A stretch of DNA of 64,000 bases from Thalassoroseus pseudoceratinae (GTDB lineage: Bacteria; Planctomycetota; Planctomycetia; Planctomycetales; Planctomycetaceae), in NCBI RefSeq assembly GCF_011634775.1, contig NZ_JAALXT010000001.1, positions 992,001 to 1,056,000 of the forward strand. Reading direction: 5' to 3'. Each line of letters opens with the position of its first letter. The first letter of the stretch is position 1. Below are positions 8,568-16,736 of this stretch, in pieces. The position numbers were made by a program, and so were the translations under genes. Below the pieces are notes generated by a model, which was not told the DNA's origin, did not search any database, and saw nothing but the letters and a program-made list of their open reading frames with translations.

Positions 8568-10412
8568 CTACAGCACGTTGCGAATCTTCTGTAAGAACTC
8601 GGCGTTGGAAGGGAACATTTCCAGCTTCCGTGTCAGCTCTTCCATTGCTTCCGTGGGATTCAGCGAGACCAAACTCCGCCGAAGCAGCGTCACGGTGTCG
8701 AGAGTTTCCGGTTCGAGGATTTTCTCTTCGCGACGAGTTCCGGACTTGCCGATGTCGAGAGCCGGCCAAATGCGACGGTCCGCAAGATCCCGACTCAGAA
8801 TCGCTTCCATGTTGCCGGTCCCTTTGAACTCTTGGAAGATCGCGTCGTCCATTCGGCTACCGGTGTCGATCAGAGCGGTCGCCAAGATCGTCAACGATCC
8901 ACCTTCTTCGAACCGACGAGCAGTCCCGAAGATCTTTCGCGGAATGTCCATCGCTTTGACATCCAAACCGCCTGTCCCGGTCCGTCCACTGTTTCCGACC
9001 CACTTGTTGAAGGCCCGAGCGGTTCGAGTGATGCTATCGAGCAGCACGAACACTTCACCACCAGCTTCCGCCAGCCGCTTGGCACGCTCGATCAACAATT
9101 GGCTGACTCGAATGTGACTTTCGACCTCACGGTCCATCGACGAAGCGATGACTTCGCCGTTGGTGCTGCGGCGAATCTCGGTCACTTCTTCCGGACGCTC
9201 GTCGATGAGCAGGACCATCAACTTCATCTCTGGATGATTCTCGCTCACGGCGGCGGCGATGTCGTGGAGCAACATCGTTTTCCCGGAACGCGGTGGAGCC
9301 ACCAGCAGGGCACGCTGACCTTTCCCAATCGGAGTCAGCAAATCCATTACTCGCATGGTGATGGGGCGTGGTCCAGTCTCGAGCCGAATTTGCTCGAACG
9401 GATTGACCGGTGTCAGCTCATCGAAATGCCGAATCTTCTGGTACTCTTCGATGGTCCGACCGTCGATAGTTTCGATCGATTTCAGTCGAGGACCTTGCCC
9501 TTTGGTGCCAGGTCCGACTTCCCCACGAATCAACACCCCTTCACGCAGCCCATGCTTGTCAATGAAGGAACTGGATACGAAAGCGTCGGAATCTTGGGCG
9601 GAGTAGTTCTTCTCGGGGCTTCTCAAGAAACCGTAGTTCTTGGGGTGCAACTCGAGCACACCTTCGATCGTCCCGGTGATGTCCTCGTTGCTTTGATCGT
9701 AGGACCGTGTTCGCGTGGTTCGCGATCGACCACGATTTCCACGAGAGTTGTGGGAGCCGCCTGAATTTTGATTGTCGTTGTCACGCGATCGGCGTCGTCG
9801 CCGACGTCGTCGCCGACGGCCACCAGATTCGTCATCGGAATTGCGAGGAGGGCGGGTGTCGGCTGACGAGGAACGCTCGTCCGATTCACTCGACGATTGA
9901 ACTTCGTCCTGCCGAGATTCCGATTGTGACTCGACAAACTCCGCTGATTCTTCTTTTGCAGACGCCACGGGCTCAACCGGTGGGCTTTCTACCGCTTCAG
10001 CTTTGGGCTCGTCCGCTTCTGGCTCTTCGGCCTTTGTTTTCGCGGACTTTCGAGTCCGTGTCTTGGTGGTGGACGCCTTCGTGGTCATCGCTTTGGTGCG
10101 TCTTCGGCGAGTTTTTGTCTTCGGTTCCGGTTCGATGCCGGCTCCGAAATCGTCGGTTTCGGTCGCGCCGTCGTCGGCCGTTGGTTCTGGTTCGGCCTCC
10201 GCTTTCTTTCGCGTCGTTCGACGACGGCGGGTGGTCGTGCTTTTGCTCTTTTTGGTTTCTTCCGCCGCGGAGTCTTCGTTCAGCGACGATTCCGCATTCT
10301 CGGTCTCGGCGGAAGTTGACTCGTCATTCACAGTGTCTTCCGCGGTAGACTTTTTGCGAGACACGCGACGACGAGTGGTGCGAGCAGTCGACGTTGAACC
10401 CTGAGTTGGCAT
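8568..10412 (-). CDS. rho: Transcription termination factor Rho with long N-terminal extension
   Basis: Hexameric RNA-dependent ATPase that ends transcription. The protein is about 614 residues against 419 in E. coli. The first ~245 residues are low-complexity and charged (Ser/Glu/Lys/Arg-rich, with ten consecutive arginines) and replace the usual helical N-terminal subdomain. A cold-shock-like RNA-binding domain follows ('GTIEGVLELHPKNYGFLR'), then the RecA-like motor with Walker A 'APPRSGKTMLL' near residue 375, 'LLIDERPEEV', 'LLDSITR' and the signature 'GKSGTRREE'. An in-frame start lies 99 bp upstream, but the ATG at 10412 opens the low-complexity domain ('MPTQGSTSTARTTRRR'). Identity is certain. 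Confidence 0.97.
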   Translation of the reverse strand: MPTQGSTSTARTTRRRVSRKKSTAEDTVNDESTSAETENAESSLNEDSAAEETKKSKSTTTRRRRTTRKKAEAEPEPTADDGATETDDFGAGIEPEPKTKTRRRRTKAMTTKASTTKTRTRKSAKTKAEEPEADEPKAEAVESPPVEPVASAKEESAEFVESQSESRQDEVQSSSESDERSSSADTRPPRNSDDESGGRRRRRRRRRRSRDNDNQNSGGSHNSRGNRGRSRTTRTRSYDQSNEDITGTIEGVLELHPKNYGFLRSPEKNYSAQDSDAFVSSSFIDKHGLREGVLIRGEVGPGTKGQGPRLKSIETIDGRTIEEYQKIRHFDELTPVNPFEQIRLETGPRPITMRVMDLLTPIGKGQRALLVAPPRSGKTMLLHDIAAAVSENHPEMKLMVLLIDERPEEVTEIRRSTNGEVIASSMDREVESHIRVSQLLIERAKRLAEAGGEVFVLLDSITRTARAFNKWVGNSGRTGTGGLDVKAMDIPRKIFGTARRFEEGGSLTILATALIDTGSRMDDAIFQEFKGTGNMEAILSRDLADRRIWPALDIGKSGTRREEKILEPETLDTVTLLRRSLVSLNPTEAMEELTRKLEMFPSNAEFLQKIRNVL

Positions 10413-11340
10413 AAACCGATTCCGTTGATTTTCCGTTAACAAAGATTGACGCAGCGAAAAGCTCGTGCGTAACGAGCCGATCCAGCCTCGCTTCGGATTG
10501 TGAAGAGCCAACTAAGCTTGAAGATGGCTAGAGTCGCCATGCGCTCGATTCCGATTGAAAACCTTAAATCAGCAATCTGGCAGTAGATTTCCCGATACCA
10601 ACGGTGATTCCACGAACCCATTCGGCGCGGCCGAACCCGTCGGACAAAGGAAGCTACGGAGTAGCGAAAACTGCTTTTGCGCGGCCGGGAATTCGATTTC
10701 GCGTTTCCCGAAACCCGCTGACCATTGACTAAGTAGAAACGAGTGCGTTGCCAAGGAACGACTACCGAAACAGGTCAAAACAACCCGTTCAACCGTCGCC
10801 CTTACGACTCTTCGACCTGGATTCTTTCAGCTGATGATCCACGAAGGTGTTTGTGACACACGGACACACTGAACCCTCAGTTGACGCTCAATGAAACGCT
10901 AGCGATGACCCCAGTAAAAACCCATCAGAGAGACTGGGCGTCACAGCTAACTGGCCTGCAAGCAAATCTTGCTAAACCTCACGGAGCCCACCACATGAAT
11001 CCAAGCCCGAACGTAACAACGGGCCAGCTTCAGCCACACCCCTCGAAGCAAAGTCATGCACCCAGTTCTCACAAACATCAATGTGAGGATTTAAGCGATG
11101 AGCCCAAACCAACTGAGAACCAAAAGAGGAGCGTTGAATTGATAATGTGATGGGAAGTTGATAGCAACAACTTCAACCGAGAAACTAGAAAAGAGACCTC
11201 AGGGAGATGTTTAACACCCCTCCAAATCTCAATTACCAAAACTGTGCGTATCATAACGGATCATGAAGTTCTGTCAATCGCACTCGTCCGGCTTTCGGTC
11301 GTTTTTCAAAGTTTTCCGATGGATTGTCCGGTGTGTTAAC
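10413..11340. other. Long intergenic region upstream of rho
   Basis: About 930 bases separate rho (leftward) from the 3' end of the thioredoxin-YHS gene (also leftward). The part near rho (10413-10850) must contain its promoter and leader; I cannot pick a clear promoter. The part from 10878 to 11230 is rich in hairpins and is listed separately. An 89-codon open frame at 10881-11150 on the plus strand has no domain, no ribosome site and biased composition, and I do not call it a gene. Confidence 0.6.
10878..11230 (+). ncRNA. Candidate structured RNA (multi-hairpin region)
   Basis: Successive exact stems are seen: CAGTT 10878-10882 with AACTG 10949-10953, nested over GACG 10883-10886 with CGTC 10939-10942 and CCCAGT 10910-10915 with ACTGGG 10933-10938. 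Then GCAAG/CTTGC (10958-10972), GCCCG/CGGGC (11005-11024), GCTTC/GAAGC (11027-11049), CTCACA/TGTGAG (11068-11087), with GTTCTCA 11065-11071 able to pair alternatively with TGAGAAC 11114-11120. GAAGTTG/CAACTTC (11154-11174) and GAGAT/ATCTC (11204-11230) close the run. Unpaired linkers are A-rich when read on the plus strand, as in many structured RNAs, so I favour that strand, but the minus strand (a rho leader) is possible. It does not match tmRNA, RNase P or SRP RNA signatures. Confidence 0.4.
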
Positions 11341-12198
11341 TCAGCGTGTGACAGTGGTTTCCAGCTGATCCACTCGCAAGACATGTCGTGTTCGCGTGTA
11401 ACGGATCGGGTGTTGCTTGAACTCGGTTCGAGTTTCCTCGGTGGTGAAGAGATATAGCGAACCGTCGAAGTATGCACCGTATTTCGTTGTGCCGGTGATC
11501 GCCCGATCGGTGCGATAGAGAACGACCGGATCGCAACCAAGTAGCTGGGGCACAAATTGTTCGGGATTGGCCTCGAAGGATTTCTTTTCCGCCGCGCTTG
11601 CACAGCGATACGTGACCCCTTGGTGTTCGACTTCAAATTTTTTCTGTCCGCGTCGCCACTCCCGCCAATTCGACAGGGAAACCGGGCAGTAGCCTTCCAA
11701 TCCCAGTTGGAAGGTCTTCGGCTTCACTGCAATTTCCGCCGGCTTGGGTGGTTGGCGATCTTCGTGGGATTTGCTCACGAATTTTGCGGCGACGCGATTC
11801 ATTCGCGCGAGATACTCAGACTTCGGCTGATATCCGAAATCCAGCGAAATGACTTTCCCATCGGGAGATAGCAACAGATCAGCTGGCAGCGAGCGGATGC
11901 CATACTGTTTGAGTAATTCTGGGTGTCGGTCTGCGTCGACTTTGACACCGACAAACCGGTTCTTCAATTCCCGAGCCAGTTCGCCAGAACGAAGAACTTC
12001 GCGTTCCATTCGTCGACACGGCCCGCACCAAGCGGCATGAAAATGCACGAGTACAGGCCGATTGAGTTTCTGCCCAATCGCCTGTGCTTGGCGAAAGTCA
12101 TTGACCCAGCCCGGTCCAGCCGCGATTACCGACGCCCCAGAGGCCGCCAGCACACCGCCGACCAAAACGATCCAGTGGAAAAGATGCCCAATTCGCAT
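11341..12198 (-). CDS. Secreted thioredoxin-fold protein with two YHS-like repeats
   Basis: A 285-residue exported protein. A signal peptide ('LFHWIVLVGGVLAASGASVIAA') precedes a thioredoxin domain (about residues 32-135) with the redox motif 'AAWCGPCRRME' and the cis-proline region 'IRSLPADLLL'. After a proline-rich linker come two YHS-like repeats: 'LGLEGYCPVSL...' (about 165-218) and 'LLGCDPVVLYRT...GSLYLFTTEE...' (about 218-265). YHS modules are associated with metal sensing or transport. The fusion suggests a periplasmic thiol protein with a metal-linked tail, an inference. It is probably transcribed alone. Confidence 0.85.
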   Translation of the reverse strand: MRIGHLFHWIVLVGGVLAASGASVIAAGPGWVNDFRQAQAIGQKLNRPVLVHFHAAWCGPCRRMEREVLRSGELARELKNRFVGVKVDADRHPELLKQYGIRSLPADLLLSPDGKVISLDFGYQPKSEYLARMNRVAAKFVSKSHEDRQPPKPAEIAVKPKTFQLGLEGYCPVSLSNWREWRRGQKKFEVEHQGVTYRCASAAEKKSFEANPEQFVPQLLGCDPVVLYRTDRAITGTTKYGAYFDGSLYLFTTEETRTEFKQHPIRYTRTRHVLRVDQLETTVTR

Positions 12199-12578
12199 GT
12201 TAGAACAGTCTACTTTTCACGGTCGTGCGTATCGTCATGCGGAACATGAAGACTTAAGGACTGCTAACATCCCAGCGAAACTCTCTCGTGAGTGTTCCAG
12301 CCGAAATCAGCGTCTCGCCGATGTTCCAGACAACCGATCTCCATACGGAAACGCGTCGATGCCAATGCTCAACAACGTCGCCGCAAAATGCCGACGAGGG
12401 TTGATTACCTCGTCCTGTTGGATCGTATCGACCAGTTCAGTAGGGGCACGTCGATTCTGGTTGGTTGGCTCCGTCTCGAAACTGCCGATCGAGCGCAGTT
12501 GTGCCGGTCGTATCGAACCAGTGGGCCGCACGATCGTTACAATCGTTCCCATCGCACCGGTTCTGAAAACCCGAACAC
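12199..12578. other. Intergenic region downstream of pabA with a doubtful small frame
   Basis: No gene is certain. On the minus strand a frame open from within the end of pabA (12651) to 12307 encodes up to 114 residues, with an internal start giving about 80 ('MGTIVTIVRPTGSIRPAQL'). It has no recognised domain and no good ribosome site. It may be a small planctomycete-specific protein or chance. Confidence 0.35.
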
Positions 12579-13232
12579 TCACCAATGAATCGGGCCGTCG
12601 TAGGACGGCAAGTTTGTGTCGCGTGGTGACGGAATCCATTCCGCTGGGCAATCGTATGGAGTGTCGATGCCGCTCAATTGCAAGAAATTCCAGAGCAGGC
12701 GGTGCCCAGAGTCGGTGAGAATAGACTCGGGATGGAACTGCACCCCCATCACCGGCCGATCCCGATGACGCAGCGCCATCGGGATGTTCTCCGGCGTTCG
12801 TGCGGTGATCTCCAACTCTGGGGGAAGCGTTGATTCATCCACGATCAAAGAGTGATACCGCGTGGCTTCCAAGGGTTCCGGAAGATCGTGAAAGAGTCCT
12901 TGGGCGTCATGATGAACGGGACTGGTCTGTCCGTGTACCGGCCGAGGAGCACGGACAATATGTCCTCCAAACGCGGCGGCAATTGCTTGATGTCCTAAGC
13001 ACACGCCGAGAATGGGCACGCGAGAACCGAGACGCTGCACCAACTCCACACTCACGCCAGCTTCAGCAGGACTACACGGTCCCGGTGACAACACAATGGC
13101 CGTCGGTGCGAGGGACATCACCTCATCCACAGAGACATCGTTTCGCCGGACGACGGTTTGGCAGTGCAACTCCTCGAAGTAGCGCGCTAAGTTGTAAACG
13201 AAGCTGTCGAAATTGTCGATCAGAAGAATCAT
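12579..13232 (-). CDS. pabA: Glutamine amidotransferase component of anthranilate/aminodeoxychorismate synthase
   Basis: Class I glutamine amidotransferase of 217 residues that releases ammonia from glutamine for the chorismate-using partner. Motifs: N-terminal 'MILLIDNFDSFVYNLARYF', oxyanion region 'LSPGPCSPAEAG', the nucleophile cysteine in 'GVCLGHQAIAAAFGG', and the His-Glu pair in 'MGVQFHPESILT'. The C-terminus is about 20 residues longer than usual. It lies 28 bp after the pabB-type gene on the same strand, so the two form a synthase operon. A single PabA/TrpG subunit may also serve tryptophan synthesis. Confidence 0.93.
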   Translation of the reverse strand: MILLIDNFDSFVYNLARYFEELHCQTVVRRNDVSVDEVMSLAPTAIVLSPGPCSPAEAGVSVELVQRLGSRVPILGVCLGHQAIAAAFGGHIVRAPRPVHGQTSPVHHDAQGLFHDLPEPLEATRYHSLIVDESTLPPELEITARTPENIPMALRHRDRPVMGVQFHPESILTDSGHRLLWNFLQLSGIDTPYDCPAEWIPSPRDTNLPSYDGPIHW

Positions 13233-13260
13233 GGTGCGTCACACTCGAAGCCCGAGGTTA

Positions 13261-14685
13261 TCAGGGCAGGGCACGCAGCATTCCTTCGGCTTTATGCCAC
13301 GTCTCTTCGTACTCGGCCTGTGGAGTGGATTGAGCGACGATCCCGCCGCCCACCGAACATTGCAGCCAACCATGTCTTCCAACAAATGTCCGAATCAGGA
13401 TGTTGCTGTCAAACGCGCCGTTCAACCCCGCCCAGAAGAGGTTTCCACAGTAGGGACCGCGAACCGTCGTTTCAAGTTCGGCGATAATCTCCATGGCACG
13501 GATTTTGGGTGCACCGGTGATCGATCCACCGGGGAATGAAGCTCGGATCAAATCAGCGGCGGAAAGTCCGGCTTTCAATCGCCCTTGGACCACCGAGACC
13601 AAGTGCTGCACGGTCTCGAAACTCTCCACCTGACACAACTGTGGAACCCGAATCGAACCGGCCTCGCAAACGCGGGATAAGTCGTTTCGTAGCAAATCGA
13701 CAATCATCACATTCTCGGCTTGGTCCTTTTCACTCGCCTTGAGTTCAGCAGCCGAATACAAGTCCGCTTCCGGACGACTGCGACGCCGTCGCGTACCCTT
13801 GATCGGTCGGGTCTCCACGAAACCATCATTGATCTGCACGAACCGCTCTGGTGAAGCACTGGCAAGAAACCAGTCGTCCCATCGAAAAAATCCTGCAAAT
13901 GGAGCCGGATTCGATTGCCGCAACCGTGCATACAATTCCAATGGCGAACACGACTGAGCCGCTAACAATCGCTGTGAAAGATTCGCCTGAAAGATGTCGC
14001 CAGCGTTGATGTACTCAATGACGCGTTCCACCGCCCGCAAATACTGATCTGACGAAAAGTTGCTCGTGACGGACGGCCAATTCTCCAGAGTGTGCTGAGC
14101 CTCGGGAACCAATGAGTTGGCGGAGAGTGGCTGCTCGACAATTGCAGTGGCGTTTTTCAGTCGTGACAGGACTTGCGACATTCGTTCCTGAGACCGTCGC
14201 TGTCGGCTGTGGTCATCGGTACGATTCGGCAGCCCTTGTGAAATAATCCATGCCTGATCGGTGTGATGATCCCACGCAATCACCCAGTCGTAAATTCCCA
14301 CTGCTAAGTCGGGAATCTGAAATTCATCACGGTGAGCACGTGGAATTCGTTCCCAAGCGCCCCCCAACTCGTAACCAAGCAGACCAATCGCGCCGCCCTG
14401 GAACGGGGGCAGATCGGGTTGAGGTGGTGTGCTCCAGGTGGCAAGCTGCGACCAAATGGGTTCAAGCGGTTCTTCACCAAAACGAACGCGGTCTCGCTGA
14501 AAGCAGCGAATCGGATCAGCGGTCACGTAGGAATAACGGCCCAACGCAGGCGACGTCTTCACACTCTCGAGCACCGCCAAATGCGGCCAATCTGCGAACG
14601 CCCGTGCGACGGTCGAAACATCCGGAACAGATCCGAGTTCGTGGACGAGAGGAAACTCCCGAGCTGGGGAAATCGATGCGGACAT
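13261..14685 (-). CDS. pabB: Aminodeoxychorismate synthase component I
   Basis: A 474-residue chorismate-binding enzyme. The N-terminal domain (about 1-190) is followed by the catalytic domain (about 215-474) with 'INAGDIFQANLSQRLLA', 'ASPERFVQI', 'FPGGSITGAPKIRAMEII' and 'VGGGIVAQSTPQAEYEET'. The motif 'ETRPIKGTRRRR' has lysine where anthranilate synthases have alanine (PIKGT against P-AGT), which marks the PabB branch that forms 4-amino-4-deoxychorismate for folate. It is followed by its amidotransferase. Aminodeoxychorismate lyase is not in the window. Confidence 0.9.
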   Translation of the reverse strand: MSASISPAREFPLVHELGSVPDVSTVARAFADWPHLAVLESVKTSPALGRYSYVTADPIRCFQRDRVRFGEEPLEPIWSQLATWSTPPQPDLPPFQGGAIGLLGYELGGAWERIPRAHRDEFQIPDLAVGIYDWVIAWDHHTDQAWIISQGLPNRTDDHSRQRRSQERMSQVLSRLKNATAIVEQPLSANSLVPEAQHTLENWPSVTSNFSSDQYLRAVERVIEYINAGDIFQANLSQRLLAAQSCSPLELYARLRQSNPAPFAGFFRWDDWFLASASPERFVQINDGFVETRPIKGTRRRRSRPEADLYSAAELKASEKDQAENVMIVDLLRNDLSRVCEAGSIRVPQLCQVESFETVQHLVSVVQGRLKAGLSAADLIRASFPGGSITGAPKIRAMEIIAELETTVRGPYCGNLFWAGLNGAFDSNILIRTFVGRHGWLQCSVGGGIVAQSTPQAEYEETWHKAEGMLRALP

Positions 14686-14873
14686 GCAAGCCGATCAAAC
14701 ACGACAATCCAACAAAAACCTGACAATGAAGCCGTTGATTCTAGTTGGAATCCGAATTTTCGCCAGCCTACCTTGTGCGATCAAGACGCCAATTGCATTG
14801 CGAGAACGGGCGAAAGCCTTCAGACTGTCGCGTATTGAAACTACTTGCCATTGCCTCCAAGCCGAGACCCGCC

Positions 14874-15779
14874 ATGCGTCTTTGTCGATTCGAGTACGAA
14901 AACAGCATTCAAATTGGATTTTATCAAGACGACACCGTCGTTCCTCTGAAGTCGATTGATTCCACTCTCACCGCGAACGATTCGGTCCTGCCGTTCCTAC
15001 CACACGGTGAGTTCGGCGAACAAACCCAGTCCGCCGCCGAAAAGATGGACGCAGGAACCAGTGTTTCCGTCGATGATGTCAAGCTGTTGGTGCCGATTCC
15101 GAATCCCTCGAAATTGATGTTGCTGGCCGGGAACTACTCCAAGCACATCGAAGAGGGCGGTGGCAAAGCCGAAGAACGGGCGAAGACTTTTCCGTACGTC
15201 TTCATGAAGCCACCGTTGACGACGCTAACGAACCCGAACGATCCCATCCAAATTCCCGCCGTCTCGCCGAACCATGTCGACTGGGAACTCGAATTGGGCA
15301 TTGTCATCGGTCGCGAATGCAAAGGCGTTTCCGAAGGTGAAGCGTTGAATTACGTCGCGGGATACACCGTGATCAACGACATCTCCGATCGAAAATTCAA
15401 ACCGAATCCCAATCGTGCTGATCGGGAGAAAGATTCCTTCTTTGACTGGCTGCACGGCAAATGGCACGACACCTTCTGCCCGATGGGCCCCTGTGTGACC
15501 TCAGCCAACACCATCACCGACCCACAAGGTCTGAAGCTTGATCTTCGCGTCAACGGTGAGACCGAACAAGACGCCAACACCTCCGACATGGTCTTTCCCG
15601 TCGCAGCAATCGTGGAATTCATTTCCAGCTTCGTGACGTTGGCCCCCGGTGATGTCATCTCGACCGGCACTCCAGACGGTGTGGGCTTCCCGAAAGGAAA
15701 ATTCCTCAAAGCCGGTGATACCGTCGAAGCGGAAATCGCGGGCATCGGAATCTTGAAGAACCCCGTCCAAGGACCGTAA
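14874..15779 (+). CDS. Fumarylacetoacetate hydrolase (FAH) family protein
   Basis: A 301-residue enzyme. After an N-terminal domain of about 90 residues comes the FAH catalytic domain with 'LAGNYSKHIEEGG', the metal-binding acidic residues in 'VDWELELGIVIGRECKGV', 'GYTVINDISDRK' and 'ISTGTPDGVGFPKGKFLKAGD'. Members cleave or decarboxylate 2,4-diketo acids, or hydrate related compounds, in aromatic and sugar catabolism; the substrate here is not predictable. Start: the ATG at 14874 gives the usual 'MRLCRFEYEN' opening. It is divergent from pabB and 144 bp ahead of map. Confidence 0.9.
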   Translation: MRLCRFEYENSIQIGFYQDDTVVPLKSIDSTLTANDSVLPFLPHGEFGEQTQSAAEKMDAGTSVSVDDVKLLVPIPNPSKLMLLAGNYSKHIEEGGGKAEERAKTFPYVFMKPPLTTLTNPNDPIQIPAVSPNHVDWELELGIVIGRECKGVSEGEALNYVAGYTVINDISDRKFKPNPNRADREKDSFFDWLHGKWHDTFCPMGPCVTSANTITDPQGLKLDLRVNGETEQDANTSDMVFPVAAIVEFISSFVTLAPGDVISTGTPDGVGFPKGKFLKAGDTVEAEIAGIGILKNPVQGP

Positions 15780-15923
15780 ACCGTTGGACAAATCCTCGTT
15801 TTGAATCGAAATAACCAGTGCCGTGAACAACGGCGGTTGATCTCGATCGGCAAACTCGAAACAATACGTCTTCGCCATTCGGCTTCGGTCGATCGAGACA
15901 AAATTTCAGCTTGGGATTCTATC

Positions 15924-16718
15924 GTGTTGAATAAAAAGCCCCCCATTTACAACGAACGTGATCGTCAATCACTGCGAACGGCTGCAAAGTTCAACGCGCA
16001 ATTAATGGACCATCTTCGGCAGTACGTCGAGCCCGGTGTGACGACCAACGATCTTGATCGCTTGGCGAACGAGTACACGCTCAGTCACGGGCATACGCCG
16101 GCGTGCCTGGGTTATCGCGGATACCCAAAGACGATCTGCACCAGCGTCAATGACGTTGTTTGCCACGGAATTCCCAACGATATCCCGCTCCAAGATGGCG
16201 ACATCGTCAACGTGGATATCACCACAATTGTCGATGGTTGGCACGGGGATCAATCGGAAACGTTCCTCATTGGCGAAGTCTCCTCGGAAGCCAAAGCCCT
16301 TGTGCAAACGACTTTCGACTCGCTTTGGAAGGGCATCCATGCCATCAAACCGGGGGGACGCGTTGTGGATATCGGTCGGGCGATTTACCACTTCGCTCGT
16401 GCCAAGGGCTACGAAATCGTCCGCGAATACCAAGGACACGGAATTGGCCGCGCATTCCACCAGGAACCGGGTGTGCCGCACTTTCCCGATGCAAAACTTG
16501 GCCGACAGATCATCAAGCCGGGGATGTGCTTCACGATTGAACCAATGTTGAACATTGGCGGATATCGCACGAGCCTCGATCGGACCGATGGCTGGACGGT
16601 TCGCACGGTCGATGGCGGTTTGTCCGCGCAATTCGAGCACACCATTCTCATGACGCAGGACGGCCCGGAAGTCTTGACGGTTACAGAATCCGGCCCGCAA
16701 GAAGGTCATATCTTCTAG
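15924..16718 (+). CDS. map: Methionine aminopeptidase (type I)
   Basis: Removes the initiator methionine from new proteins using a two-metal centre. Metal ligands are visible: His in '[13 protein letters not shown]', Asp in '[10 protein letters not shown]' and '[10 protein letters not shown]', His in '[17 protein letters not shown]', Glu in '[11 protein letters not shown]' and Glu in 'SAQFEHTIL'. The frame stays open to 15801, but homology begins at about '[11 protein letters not shown]', so the GTG at 15924, with GGGA eight bases upstream, is the likely start (264 residues). The TTG at 15927 is an alternative. It ends 18 bp before the end of the convergent MMPL transporter. Confidence 0.95.
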   Translation: MLNKKPPIYNERDRQSLRTAAKFNAQLMDHLRQYVEPGVTTNDLDRLANEYTLSHGHTPACLGYRGYPKTICTSVNDVVCHGIPNDIPLQDGDIVNVDITTIVDGWHGDQSETFLIGEVSSEAKALVQTTFDSLWKGIHAIKPGGRVVDIGRAIYHFARAKGYEIVREYQGHGIGRAFHQEPGVPHFPDAKLGRQIIKPGMCFTIEPMLNIGGYRTSLDRTDGWTVRTVDGGLSAQFEHTILMTQDGPEVLTVTESGPQEGHIF

Positions 16719-16736
16719 GACGCGATTAGCGAGCAA

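Noticed and set aside
8832-9764. 310-codon plus-strand frame within rho
   Set aside because: Antisense to the conserved Rho motor domain; shadow of strong codon bias.
9785-9830. Short tandem repeat of CGTCG-type units as a microsatellite
   Set aside because: It encodes the ten-arginine run of Rho with mixed codons; listed as a protein feature rather than a DNA repeat.
10831-10850. CTGATGA followed by a short stem, suggestive of a hammerhead ribozyme core
   Set aside because: The required GAAA after stem II and the closing stems are absent; the heptamer alone occurs by chance.
10881-11150. 89-codon open frame on the plus strand upstream of rho
   Set aside because: No ribosome site, no domain, His/Pro/Gln-biased composition, and it lies wholly in the multi-hairpin region, which explains the sequence better.
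10850-11250. tmRNA or RNase P RNA in the hairpin-rich region
   Set aside because: Neither strand shows a tRNA-like T-arm with CCA end, a tag frame, or the GAGGAAAGTCC and ACAGAAA-type P4 signatures.
12062-12718. 218-codon plus-strand frame across the thioredoxin start and pabA end
   Set aside because: Overlaps two well-supported minus-strand genes and has no domain; a shadow frame.
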